Below, in pieces: positions 34,515-43,820 of a stretch of 64,000 bases of DNA. How positions within the stretch are numbered: the stretch's first letter is position 1; each line of letters opens with the position of its first letter. The notes below the pieces were generated by a model. It saw only the letters and a list, made by a program, of their open reading frames with translations, had not been told where the DNA came from and did no database searches. The position numbers were made by a program, and so were the translations under genes. This stretch comes from Mucilaginibacter gotjawali (GTDB taxonomy: Bacteria > Bacteroidota > Bacteroidia > Sphingobacteriales > Sphingobacteriaceae): positions 4,340,001 through 4,404,000 of the forward strand of contig NZ_AP017313.1 of NCBI RefSeq assembly GCF_002355435.1, read 5' to 3'.

Positions 34515-36614
34515 TTATCGTTCTATTACACCCACTTCGGCAACAGATACTCCATTACCGCTAACCACATGCTTTATCGTAAATTTAAAATAGCTTGCCT
34601 TCACCGGCTGTTTGAGCACAACCGTTTGTTCAATCGGGTTTGATTTGATATTGGAAAACTCACCTTCCGCAACCGGCGACCACGTTACCCCATCGGTGCT
34701 GGTACTGAAAGTGTAACGATCAGCAATACCATCAAACTTCTGATCCTGCCTTGGCAGATAGGTAAACGCTTTTATCAATCGCTCTTCACCTAATAATATG
34801 CTGATCTCCTGCGGCATTTCCTTTTCTGTGGTATTCCATGTTGTGTATGGATCTTCATCAATAGCTGATTGCGCATTTCCGGATGATGGGCTTATTGAAA
34901 GTACTTTCCAATTCTGTTTGGACAGGCCGAACTGTTTAACAGCTACTTCACTGCGTGCCGAAGGGCCGTCAAATCCCGCCGCCTTTAGCAAACCACCCTC
35001 TTTTAAAAGAATGGGTTTTAAATAAACGGCTGATTTAATTGTTGGTTCACTGCCGTCCAGCGTATAATGGATGCTTTCAACCGGTGCTTCGGTAACGATG
35101 GAGATACTGCCGGTCTTATCCCTCATAATTTCAGGCGCGGTTAAATGCACAGGCTCCTTAAACAATCCGAAGTCGCTTAACGCGGTACAAACGGGCGCAT
35201 TTATGCGTAACCTGATTTTTGACGAGGTAATGGTTTGCGGTAAGCGGATCAACCGGCAGGCACCAATGGAGGTAACCCCGGCTATTTTTGTCCACTTGTG
35301 GGCCAGCCAGGCCTCCACCCCAACCGAATCAATCCGCTGGCCAAGTTTGATATTCTCACGCAGGCGGATCACATTGAAAGTCTTCGGCGTGTGCAGGTTG
35401 ATGGTAAGTTGCGGATTGGTAACTGCATCATCAGTGGCCCAGTACGAATAACGATCATTATCCATCAACTTTTCGGGCCCGTATTTTGCCAAATTATGGC
35501 CCCTTACATTGTCAGCAATAAAGGTCGCACCATGTGCCAGGTTTACGGCAAAAGTCTTTTTGATGATCTGCCCAAACTGTTTCAGCTTGTCAACATCCTC
35601 AGTGGTGAGCCGCCCGGTTTTATCAGGCGACAGCCCAAGATCAAGGCAGGCGCCACGACCGACACTTTTATAGTAAAGATCAACCAATTGATACGGCGTT
35701 TTTGATTTGCCGTCCTGCGACTGGTGGTAAAACCATCCCGGTCTTAACGGCACATCACATTCAGCCGGGATCCAATATTTACCGCCGCGGGTACCGTCAA
35801 CGCTTTCCCATGCTTTTACGTTGCCGTTTGAAGGGACATCCCCCTCCTCGGCATGTGGGGTAAATGTAGCCCAGCAGGTTTCGCCGGCATGGCCCTCTTC
35901 ATTTCCCACCCAGCGAACGTCAGGGCCCACATCTCCAAAAAGGCAAGCGCCAGGCTGCATTTTACGGGTTATCGACCAGGTATCGTTCCAGCCGTAATAG
36001 GTTGATTTATCTATCTTCCGTACTTCGCGTGTGCCTCCGTAATACCCGTCTCCTCCATTGGCCCCATCGTGCCACGACATAAACAGCGGCCCGTAATTGC
36101 TGTAAAGTTCTTTTAATTGTTCGCGGTAAATATTAGTCACATATTCTGGTGTACCATAAATCGGGTTGTTCCTGTCCCATGGCGAACAATACACGCCCAT
36201 TTTCATTCCTAATTTTTGGGTGGCCAGTTCATACTCCCTTAAAATGTCCCCATGCCCGTTTTTGTACGGGCTTTTGCTCACATTATGGCCGGTAGTTTTT
36301 GTAGGCCAAAGGCAAAACCCATCATGGTGCTTGGCTACTACAACAATGCCATTTAACCCGCCGGCTTTTGCTGCACCCAGTATTTGCATCGCGCTGAAAT
36401 GGGCGGGGTTAAAAGTTTGGTTAGGCTCATCGCCGTAGCCCCATTCCTTATCCGTAAAAGTCGCCATGCTAAAATGTACTATACAATACATCTCCGTTTC
36501 CTGCCAGCGCAACTGCCGGGTTGAAGGCAATACGCCATATGGTTTTGGCGCGGGTTGCGCTAATGCAGCCGCACTGCTTAACAAAAATAAAAGTGCTGTT
36601 AATCTGTTTTTCAT
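34515..36614 (-). CDS. GH29 alpha-L-fucosidase with C-terminal carbohydrate-binding domain
   Basis: This 699-residue secreted enzyme removes alpha-linked L-fucose. The signal peptide is about 1-20. The GH29 barrel follows, with the fucose-binding KHHDGFCLW (about 95-103) and the nucleophile D183 in FMSWHDGANG. A chitobiase-C-like beta domain (around IHYTLDGSEPTIKS, about 525) and an F5/8 type C discoidin-like domain (about 565-695) complete the protein. It lies 6 bases after the hexosaminidase gene and 12 before the SGNH gene, so the three form an operon for trimming fucosylated, N-acetylated glycans. Confidence 0.93.
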   Translation of the reverse strand: MKNRLTALLFLLSSAAALAQPAPKPYGVLPSTRQLRWQETEMYCIVHFSMATFTDKEWGYGDEPNQTFNPAHFSAMQILGAAKAGGLNGIVVVAKHHDGFCLWPTKTTGHNVSKSPYKNGHGDILREYELATQKLGMKMGVYCSPWDRNNPIYGTPEYVTNIYREQLKELYSNYGPLFMSWHDGANGGDGYYGGTREVRKIDKSTYYGWNDTWSITRKMQPGACLFGDVGPDVRWVGNEEGHAGETCWATFTPHAEEGDVPSNGNVKAWESVDGTRGGKYWIPAECDVPLRPGWFYHQSQDGKSKTPYQLVDLYYKSVGRGACLDLGLSPDKTGRLTTEDVDKLKQFGQIIKKTFAVNLAHGATFIADNVRGHNLAKYGPEKLMDNDRYSYWATDDAVTNPQLTINLHTPKTFNVIRLRENIKLGQRIDSVGVEAWLAHKWTKIAGVTSIGACRLIRLPQTITSSKIRLRINAPVCTALSDFGLFKEPVHLTAPEIMRDKTGSISIVTEAPVESIHYTLDGSEPTIKSAVYLKPILLKEGGLLKAAGFDGPSARSEVAVKQFGLSKQNWKVLSISPSSGNAQSAIDEDPYTTWNTTEKEMPQEISILLGEERLIKAFTYLPRQDQKFDGIADRYTFSTSTDGVTWSPVAEGEFSNIKSNPIEQTVVLKQPVKASYFKFTIKHVVSGNGVSVAEVGVIER

Positions 36615-36620
36615 CAGGCA

Positions 36621-38897
36621 TTAATTTTTGAACCAAGAGGATGGGATCTCCTGCGGGGCCGACCCGTTTATACTGTATTTTAATTTTAAGGTGAAGCCGC
36701 CCCCGCCCTCAATAAAATCAAGCGCGAAGGGCTGTAAACCTTTGCGCAGGGCAACCTGCCCGTTCTTTTCAATAGCGGAGTGCAGGCCATCGTTATTCAC
36801 GGTTTCGCCGCCGGCTATTTTCAAAATGCCGCCGTCATCGCAAGTTAAATAAAAACTATAAATGCCATCAGCCGGTATGTCAATATATCCCCGGTACTGT
36901 AACCCGAACGACGGCGCTTTTACGCTTTCCGGAACAGTAATACTGTTGCTGGTAAATGTGCTGTCGGGTTTACCGGTAATTAATTGGCTGCTTTTAAAAA
37001 ATGCTTTGTAATAGCTGCAAACCAATCCCGGCTTTGTTGCTGAGGCTGTAACAGCTTCGGCATATTTTTCCTTTTTATAGTTGAGTGTATAAATATCCCC
37101 GCGCAAGCCGTTGGGCGTAAATGCAGCAAGCTTTATAGTTTGTGATTTACTAATCACCAAAGCACCTTTCAATTCTGTTGATGAATTAGTCGGCAATGTA
37201 TTATCGGTTGTATAAAAAATCCGCATTGCATCAAGTGGTTTCTTAACCGACAAGGTATCTGCATCGGTAAATACATTTTCGGTAATCATGCCCGGAAGAT
37301 CTGGCAACCGGTAATGTACTTTTAAGGCATCCAGTCGTTTATATTGAAGGGTTAGCCTTTGCGTGTATGAATCGTACTCGCCTGGCTGGTTTGTCCATAA
37401 ATTTTCGGCAAGCGCAGTCATGCGGGGCATAATCATATAATCAGCCCGCTTCTCCGACGGTATGGTTTCCGACCAGGTGCAGGCTTGTCCGCCAATAATT
37501 AATCCAGCCTCAGTTGCCGTCAGGCCTTTGGGAACAGGATTAAAGTGATATACTTTATATACCGAATATTGGTCGGGCTGATTATCAAAATACAGCGGCT
37601 CACCTGGCGCCATAATTACCTGGTTGCCATTTTTTACTGCTTTAACCGGTGCATCAGGTACCCAGGTGCGCCAGTACATAATTTTCGCGGTCGGGCTTAT
37701 GCCGCCTTCAATAATCTCGTCCCAGCCAATCAATTTACGACCTTTTGAGTTGAAGAATTTTTCCATCCGGTTGATAAAGTAGCTTTGCAGCGCCGGCAGG
37801 TCCTTTATACCTTCACGCTCCATCAATGCTTTGCAAGCCGGAGATTTTGCCCATTGAGACCTTTCCACCTCATCGCCCCCGATATGGATATATTCCGACG
37901 GAAAAATAGCCATAATCTCGGTGAAAATATTTTCAGCAAATTCAAAAGTCTTTTCGTTGCAGGGGCAGATCGGTTCGCTAAAATCGTTCTTTTTATTTAC
38001 TTCGTTACAGGTTAAAAATGGATAAGCGTTGATCGCGGCCATCATATGGCCCGGCATGTCAATCTCGGGGATAATATCAATGTGCCTGGAAGCGGCATAA
38101 GCCACCAGGGCCTTCATTTGCTGCTGGGTATAAAATCCGCCGTAAAGTATTTTCCCGTCACGATGGATAATATGTGAACCATCTATCTTAAAATCAGGGT
38201 TGTCTTTCTCCCGTTTCATGCAAACTGAATCGTTTATGTCGAACGAGCGCCATGCGCCTTCCCCGGTAAGCTTCGGGTATTTTTTAATTTCGATGCGCCA
38301 GCCCTGGTCGTCAGTTAAATGCAGGTGCAGTTTATTCATTTTATACAGCGCCATTACGTCAATCAACTTTTTAAGATAACTGATGCCAAAAAAATGCCGC
38401 GAAACATCCAGGTGCATCCCCCGCCAGGCATATGCCGGGGCATCGTTGATCTTTAAAGCAGGTATTGAAAGATGCTTATAGGTTTTTCCGCTTTCAATTT
38501 CTGCCGGCAATAATTGCCTGATGGTTTCGATTGCGTGGAATATGCCGGCAGGCGATCCGGCTGAAATGGTGACCTTTGAAGGAGTAATTTCAAGGCCATA
38601 GGCTTCTGGGGCAGTCATAGATGCATCATTTACCAGTTGAATAGAATGCGATGCCCGTGAGTTTATAACCTTCAGTCTTCTACCCAAACCTTTTATCAAA
38701 ATTTGGTTAAGCTGATCAGCTTCGCCGCTAAAATAACCATGCGGGATAATTATAGTTGTTTGCGGGCTGATATCAAAAGTTCCAGTTCCCCTAACCAAAT
38801 GTGCCGGCATCGGAATAAGGGGCAAGTTTTGGGCCCTTGAAAGATTTATTGTAGCAATAACAATAATAAAGGACAACAGAAAAAAACGTTTACACAT
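36621..38897 (-). CDS. GH20 beta-N-acetylhexosaminidase with PA14 domain
   Basis: From the ATG at 38897 the protein has 758 residues and a clear signal peptide (KRFFLLSFIIVIATINLSRAQ region). A longer frame to 39011 adds residues without signal character and is not preferred. The GH20b domain is followed by the barrel, with catalytic pair D342-E343 in HIGGDEVERSQW and YKMNKLHLHLTDDQGWR. A chitobiase-C-like segment (FYTTDNTLPTNSS) and a C-terminal PA14 domain (about 615-755, YYKAFF to FTLKLKYS) follow. It removes terminal GlcNAc or GalNAc in the periplasm or at the surface. It is the first gene of the operon. Confidence 0.93.
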   Translation of the reverse strand: MCKRFFLLSFIIVIATINLSRAQNLPLIPMPAHLVRGTGTFDISPQTTIIIPHGYFSGEADQLNQILIKGLGRRLKVINSRASHSIQLVNDASMTAPEAYGLEITPSKVTISAGSPAGIFHAIETIRQLLPAEIESGKTYKHLSIPALKINDAPAYAWRGMHLDVSRHFFGISYLKKLIDVMALYKMNKLHLHLTDDQGWRIEIKKYPKLTGEGAWRSFDINDSVCMKREKDNPDFKIDGSHIIHRDGKILYGGFYTQQQMKALVAYAASRHIDIIPEIDMPGHMMAAINAYPFLTCNEVNKKNDFSEPICPCNEKTFEFAENIFTEIMAIFPSEYIHIGGDEVERSQWAKSPACKALMEREGIKDLPALQSYFINRMEKFFNSKGRKLIGWDEIIEGGISPTAKIMYWRTWVPDAPVKAVKNGNQVIMAPGEPLYFDNQPDQYSVYKVYHFNPVPKGLTATEAGLIIGGQACTWSETIPSEKRADYMIMPRMTALAENLWTNQPGEYDSYTQRLTLQYKRLDALKVHYRLPDLPGMITENVFTDADTLSVKKPLDAMRIFYTTDNTLPTNSSTELKGALVISKSQTIKLAAFTPNGLRGDIYTLNYKKEKYAEAVTASATKPGLVCSYYKAFFKSSQLITGKPDSTFTSNSITVPESVKAPSFGLQYRGYIDIPADGIYSFYLTCDDGGILKIAGGETVNNDGLHSAIEKNGQVALRKGLQPFALDFIEGGGGFTLKLKYSINGSAPQEIPSSWFKN

Positions 38898-39023
38898 ATG
38901 TAGAATTTTAAAAGACAGCATAAATATTTCAGGCTTTCCAGCGATCAGCCATGAAAAAACATAAAAGCAAGCCCTCCTGCTAAGCCAAGCCGGCAACAGA
39001 GTGACAACCAAATGTAAAAAAAT

Positions 39024-40145
39024 TTAGCTTCTTTCGTGGATAGGTGAATGTCTAAATTTTAAAAAGGTACCCCCTCTTTTTGAAAAAACAGTTTTTATCT
39101 CGGCAATGATGGATAAAGCAATCTCTTCGGGGCTTAATGCGCCAATATCCAGGCCGGCCGGCGCATAAATACGTGCCATGTATTCGCCGGATATAGATTG
39201 GCCTTCTGTGGCCAGCTCATTAAATATCTTTTCTGAGCGCACCCTTGGGCCAAGCATCCCGATATAAAAAGCCGCCGTCTGCAACACTTTTGGCAAATTT
39301 GCCTTATCGGTTTTATAATCATGCGCCATCAGCACGATGGCAGTGTACTGGTCAATCCGGATATCGCTTAACTGATCGTAGCTAAAAATAGCATCCACAG
39401 TATCCACTAATCTGGTATTTATCTTCAGCGGGTTTGAAACCATGGTTACCTGCCAGCCTACCTCCTTTGTGAGCCTGGCCAGCGGGTAGATGTCATATTG
39501 ATGGCCCATTAAAACCAGCCTGATTTCGGGCAGCAAAATTTCAATAAATACCGCTAATTTTTCGCCACCCGCTTTCCTGATGCCGACATGCCTTGATTTT
39601 CCGCTTTCAATTTGGGCGTTTATATGTTCCTCTAACTGTTGTTCGATCGCAGCATCAGCAAATACAGCCAGGCTTTGAACCGTTTTATACCGGATCACGT
39701 TGCCGGTCCGAACATTCGGCCAAAAACCCTCAAGGTTGGTAATGGTGACCAATATGTTGGTTTGCCTGTTAGCAGCCACGCAGGTTTTTAAAACCTCCAC
39801 CGGGTTGTTTTTATCCTGATATTGCAGCGGGGTAAACAAAACATCAATAATCCCGTTGCAACCCAGTCCAACGCCAATCTGGTAGGCATCATCCTCGGTA
39901 GTATCGTAAGTTATTAAGGAAGACTCGGATTTGGCGATAGCCAGGCGTGCACGCTTCAATGCATCACCCTCCAGGCAGCCACCACTGATCCCGCCAACCC
40001 AAACACCGTCGTCGGTAACCAGCATCCTTGCGCCGGTACGGCGATAGGATGATCCTTCTACCCTCACAACCGTTGCCAGGGCCGCACCTGTTTTGGCTTT
40101 ATCTATTTTATCGTAAGCACTAATTATGGCTTTGATCTCTTTCAT
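39024..40145 (-). CDS. XdhC/CoxI-family protein (molybdenum-enzyme maturation)
   Basis: This 373-residue protein has the XdhC N-terminal domain with GSSYRRTGARMLV and the Cys-bearing GISGGCLEGD (about 53-62), and the C-terminal Rossmann XdhC domain with YIGMLGPRVRSEKI. XdhC binds molybdenum cofactor and inserts the sulfurated form into xanthine-dehydrogenase-family enzymes. No xanthine dehydrogenase subunit is present in the window, so it is an orphan here. The next gene downstream on this strand, the hexosaminidase, has its preferred start 127 bases further on. Confidence 0.9.
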   Translation of the reverse strand: MKEIKAIISAYDKIDKAKTGAALATVVRVEGSSYRRTGARMLVTDDGVWVGGISGGCLEGDALKRARLAIAKSESSLITYDTTEDDAYQIGVGLGCNGIIDVLFTPLQYQDKNNPVEVLKTCVAANRQTNILVTITNLEGFWPNVRTGNVIRYKTVQSLAVFADAAIEQQLEEHINAQIESGKSRHVGIRKAGGEKLAVFIEILLPEIRLVLMGHQYDIYPLARLTKEVGWQVTMVSNPLKINTRLVDTVDAIFSYDQLSDIRIDQYTAIVLMAHDYKTDKANLPKVLQTAAFYIGMLGPRVRSEKIFNELATEGQSISGEYMARIYAPAGLDIGALSPEEIALSIIAEIKTVFSKRGGTFLKFRHSPIHERS

Positions 40146-40281
40146 TTCTATATTTTTCAGCTATCCGGCTTTTTAAATTACAGGCAGCATCGGCATCAAA
40201 TTGCTTTTTAAGTAAAAATACCTGAATTAATATTGAAAAAGCAGATTACCCAAAAAATATCACGCCGCGGTAATCGCTCAC

Positions 40282-40962
40282 TTATGCTTTTATCATAAAA
40301 TAAAAGTAAACATTTGTCCGGGTGTTAAATCCAAGATCTTCATAAACTTTAATAGCGCGTTCATTACTGTCCCTGACATGCAAAAAAGGGACGTTGGAAG
40401 CGGCTTTCATCCTGGCTATCTGTGCAAGTAATAGTAGCCTGGCGTAACCTTTTCCGGTATAATCAGGGTGCGTACAAACAGCGCTCACCTCGGTATAATT
40501 AAAGGGGTGCAGCCTTTGGCCGGCCATGGCCACCAATTTATCATCTTCGAAAATACCGTTGTAATGACCAAAAGCTATCGTACGTGAGGCAAAGGGCCCC
40601 GGGTTGGTTAATTGAGTGAGAGCCAGCATTTGGGTTACATGTTCGCCGTTTAAAGAGACTACTTCCGGGCTTGTTTCAGATAACGGCCCTTCTTTATCAT
40701 AAACCATCTGTAAGCCGCCGATCTCCCGCAACACTTTCCAGGCGTCCGGAATTTTCACTTCAACCGGGCTAACAAATAATACCGGCCCGCTATGAGGAAG
40801 TATTTTATGAAGCAACAGGAAACTCTCATCTGTATTTTCTTTAAACGCAGCAAAAGGAGAGACTTCTTTGTCAAAATACCTGACCGAATCATTACCAAAA
40901 GAAAGATGCTTGTTGCCTGAGATCAAAGCATTCCACGCCGGATTGTCCAATACATGTCCCAT
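40282..40962 (-). CDS. GNAT-family N-acetyltransferase
   Basis: This 226-residue protein has an FR47/GNAT acetyl-CoA domain at the C-terminus: EVSAVCTHPDYTGKGYARLLL (about 163-183) is motif A with the pyrophosphate-binding loop, and HVRDSNERAIKVYEDLGF (about 197-214) is motif B. The N-terminal half has the character of the less conserved GNAT subdomain. The substrate is unknown. It is a single gene; an inverted repeat GATTACC/GGTAATC (40244-40275) lies just after its stop codon. Confidence 0.87.
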   Translation of the reverse strand: MGHVLDNPAWNALISGNKHLSFGNDSVRYFDKEVSPFAAFKENTDESFLLLHKILPHSGPVLFVSPVEVKIPDAWKVLREIGGLQMVYDKEGPLSETSPEVVSLNGEHVTQMLALTQLTNPGPFASRTIAFGHYNGIFEDDKLVAMAGQRLHPFNYTEVSAVCTHPDYTGKGYARLLLLAQIARMKAASNVPFLHVRDSNERAIKVYEDLGFNTRTNVYFYFMIKA

Positions 40963-41067
40963 GGCAACAAACCTATAAAAAAGCTTTAAGAAAATTGTGT
41001 CTGCCTGTAATGCGACAAGAAAAAAAACAAATTTTCAGCTACAAAACTAAGCGGCGTTTGCAAACCG

Positions 41068-41436
41068 CTAAAACTGCTTTCTGGGCCGTTTCTTCTTTGT
41101 ATCCTCCCCAGGCCTTCCAACCTTTACATAGGAGGCAGGTGATGAAGAATAACTGTTATTGGGTTTAAATGAGGGCTTTTTTACCGGGACAGGCTTGTCG
41201 ATGGTAATTTTTACACTTAATTGCCTGTCGCCCATAAACGAGCCATCAAGCGCTTCCATCGCCCTGTCAGCACCCTCTTTGTCTTTCATCTCCAAAAAAG
41301 CGTAGCCTTTGCATTTCCCGGTTTTTTTATCGCGGACAATTTTGATGGTATCTACTTCTCCGTGGGGACTAACCAGCATCACCAGTTCCAGTTCTGTAAT
41401 ATTCAGGGGAAAGCCTCCCAAAAAAAGTTTAATCAT
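41068..41436 (-). CDS. RNA recognition motif (RRM) protein
   Basis: This 122-residue protein has one canonical RRM: RNP2 is LFLGGFP (about 4-10) and RNP1 is KGYAFLEM (about 44-51), with a full beta-alpha-beta-beta-alpha-beta layout through QLSVKI. The tail is basic and rich in Ser, Pro and Lys (KKKRPRKQF at the end), typical of small Bacteroidota and cyanobacterial RRM proteins that bind single-stranded RNA, some of them induced by cold. It is transcribed alone. Confidence 0.93.
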   Translation of the reverse strand: MIKLFLGGFPLNITELELVMLVSPHGEVDTIKIVRDKKTGKCKGYAFLEMKDKEGADRAMEALDGSFMGDRQLSVKITIDKPVPVKKPSFKPNNSYSSSPASYVKVGRPGEDTKKKRPRKQF

Positions 41437-41586
41437 AATCTAAGCAGAAATAATTGAGTCAAATATACTATTCAAAGGGCAAAAGATTTGGCATTGCCAT
41501 CCTGTTTATAACAAACGTTAAAATATTGATTTGTTTTGTTGATTGATATTAGTGTTGTTTAAAACAGGTTTTTAATCCCTGTATTA

Positions 41587-42471
41587 TTAAAATTTATTAC
41601 CGGCAAGCCACTTTTCGATCAATTGGGGGTAAACCGCAGTGCCGCCGGTTTTATTCCTGATGCCATAACCGTGCCCGCCTGATGGATACAAATGCATCTC
41701 GGCTGAAACCCCGGCTTTTTTTAACGCGAGGTAATAATACAAAGCATTTTCCACATTTATAGGATCATCCTCCGTTTGCATGATAAAAGTTGGCGGGGTA
41801 TTGGCACTTACCTGTATTTCGGGGGCCAGTTTACCATCTTCTTTATCATTAACCAGGTAAGCCGGGTAAACCAATATGGTAAAATCGGGCCTGCAACTTT
41901 CGTTATCCGCCTCGTCCACCTGCTCATAAGTCCTTTTAGCATAGCTGTTACTCACAAGGGCGGACAGGTGCCCCCCTGCAGAAAAGCCCATGATCCCGAT
42001 ATGATCTGGTTTGATACCCCATTTTGCAGCATTTGACCTCACCAAACCGACAGCTCTTTGCGCATCCTGCAAAGGCAATTCGTACCTCAATTTTCCGGGA
42101 GGAGCGGGTACACGGTATTTTAAAAGGATTGCGGTAACCCCAATGGAATTATACCAGTTACACAGCTCGGTACCTTCAAGATCAAGGGCAAGGATATAAT
42201 AACCGCCACCCGGACAAACAATAACTGCTGTTCCGTTTGGATTTTTGGGTGTAAAGATCTTTATCGTCGGGTTGGTAACCTCTGCCAGGCGTATCACATC
42301 TTTCCCTGCAACTAACTCTTCGCCGGGTTTGCTCAAATCATGCTCCACCAGTTTATGGCCGTTAGCGGTATCGATCAGCCGGTTTTGGGGCCACAGCCTG
42401 ATCTCTGCGGGTACCTGGGCTTTTGCAATTACACTCATTGAACATGCGATAATAAGTAAATACTTTTTCAT
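41587..42471 (-). CDS. secreted alpha/beta hydrolase (acetyl-esterase-like)
   Basis: This 294-residue protein has a signal peptide (about 1-18). The oxyanion region is IVCPGGGYYILA, the nucleophile elbow is GFSAGGHLSA (about 167-176), the Asp is in TEDDPINVENA and the His in YPSGGHGYG. This is the pattern of BD-FAE/Axe-type esterases that deacetylate xylan or other sugars. Its start overlaps the preceding serine hydrolase stop by 4 bases (ATGA type), so the two are co-translated. The substrate is inferred only from the family. Confidence 0.88.
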   Translation of the reverse strand: MKKYLLIIACSMSVIAKAQVPAEIRLWPQNRLIDTANGHKLVEHDLSKPGEELVAGKDVIRLAEVTNPTIKIFTPKNPNGTAVIVCPGGGYYILALDLEGTELCNWYNSIGVTAILLKYRVPAPPGKLRYELPLQDAQRAVGLVRSNAAKWGIKPDHIGIMGFSAGGHLSALVSNSYAKRTYEQVDEADNESCRPDFTILVYPAYLVNDKEDGKLAPEIQVSANTPPTFIMQTEDDPINVENALYYYLALKKAGVSAEMHLYPSGGHGYGIRNKTGGTAVYPQLIEKWLAGNKF

Positions 42472-43745
42472 TTTAACAGGCTTGAATAGATGATCGCTTC
42501 AATCTTCGGTATGATATCACCGTGGCTGTTTGGCGATTGCTGCGTCATGATAAGACATACCATATGTTTGTTCGGGTCAGCAAAATAGGATGTGCCGTAA
42601 TAACCGCCCCACGAAAAAGTACCTTCGGTGCGTGCTGTTCTGGCAGCAGATTTTGCACTTGCGATCCCGAAGCCCAGGCCGAAGTTATCTATCCCGTTAA
42701 ACGGAAAATCGAGCTGGCTGCTGGTCATCATTTGGATGGTACGCGGCGAAAGTATCCTGTGCCCGTTATAAATGCCACCGTTTAGCAACATCTGCATAAA
42801 AATGGCATAATCAAATGCTGTACCCGATAAGCCGGCGCCGCCCGAAAAATAATGTTTTTTCATAAGCGGGTAATCCGGATCAATGTGCCGGAAGGTGTGG
42901 TTCCATTTAATAACGTGCTGTAAGGAATCTTCAGTATAAACGGTTGCCATGCGGCCGGCTTTTGAAGCCGGTACGTTAAAATAAGTATCCTTCATACCCA
43001 GGGGTTGAAAAATATTTTTGGCAAAAAAATCATCAAGCGACATGCCGCTGATCACTTCAATTAAACAGCCCAATAAATCGGAGTTTAAGCCATATTGCCA
43101 TTTTTCGCCGGGCTGAAACATCAGGGGCTGTTTGGCCAGTATTTTCATCTTATCCAGCAGGTTTGCATCAAAATACCCGAGCCCTGAAGGAATATGCGCT
43201 TTTGCATAAATGGCGCTACCGGCTTTGGTACCAATATCTGTGTAGTCGATTCCGGAGCTATGCGTAAGCAAGTCGCGGAAGGTGATCTCTCTTTTAGCCG
43301 GCACCGTTGTATAGGTAGTGTCCGCAGCGTTAAATTTATCAATAACCGCCGGGTGCCTGAATTCGGGGATAAAATCAGCGATGGGTTCATCCAGCAAAAA
43401 CTTGCCATGCTCATAAAGGATCATCATGCCCACACTTGTGATGCCCTTTGTTTGGCTCATGATCCGGAAAATGGCATCTTTTTCCATTGGTTTTTTGGTC
43501 TCCGCATCAGCATAGCCATAACCTTTATACTGCACCACCTGGTTATCTTTAACTACCAGCGTTACAATACCTTTAATCCATCCCTTATCCAGGTAATCCT
43601 GCACCAGGGTGTCAATTCTTTTCAACCTTTCTGTGCTTACTTCCGGATTTGCCTTACCCGTAATTTGTATCACCTGCGCGCCGGCAACAAAGGGCAGGGC
43701 TACAACGAATATGAATAGTAAATACTGTATAATGATTCTTTTCAT
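42468..43745 (-). CDS. secreted serine hydrolase of the beta-lactamase class C / esterase family
   Basis: This 425-residue protein has a signal peptide (about 1-24) and the PF00144 fold. The SxxK motif is S97-K100 (MSQTKG), the Tyr motif is WQYGLNSD, and the third strand motif is WGGYYGTSYF. Such proteins are more often esterases or peptidases than true beta-lactamases. It is the upstream member of a two-gene operon with the alpha/beta hydrolase (4-base overlap). Resistance is not implied by this sequence. Confidence 0.9.
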   Translation of the reverse strand: MKRIIIQYLLFIFVVALPFVAGAQVIQITGKANPEVSTERLKRIDTLVQDYLDKGWIKGIVTLVVKDNQVVQYKGYGYADAETKKPMEKDAIFRIMSQTKGITSVGMMILYEHGKFLLDEPIADFIPEFRHPAVIDKFNAADTTYTTVPAKREITFRDLLTHSSGIDYTDIGTKAGSAIYAKAHIPSGLGYFDANLLDKMKILAKQPLMFQPGEKWQYGLNSDLLGCLIEVISGMSLDDFFAKNIFQPLGMKDTYFNVPASKAGRMATVYTEDSLQHVIKWNHTFRHIDPDYPLMKKHYFSGGAGLSGTAFDYAIFMQMLLNGGIYNGHRILSPRTIQMMTSSQLDFPFNGIDNFGLGFGIASAKSAARTARTEGTFSWGGYYGTSYFADPNKHMVCLIMTQQSPNSHGDIIPKIEAIIYSSLLK

Positions 43746-43820
43746 ATTAACCGGCGTTTATAAATAATTGGCATTTTAAAGGTAGAAATTTATATCATCA
43801 AAAAATTGAAGCTGCTGAAA

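Noticed and set aside
38898..39011. An upstream start for the GH20 gene giving 38 extra residues
   Set aside because: The extra residues (basic, with several Trp and Cys) are not a signal sequence, while the ATG at 38897 starts a normal signal peptide.
42468..43745. A beta-lactamase resistance gene
   Set aside because: The PF00144 fold includes many esterases and peptidases; the size (425 residues) and pairing with an alpha/beta hydrolase do not support a resistance role.
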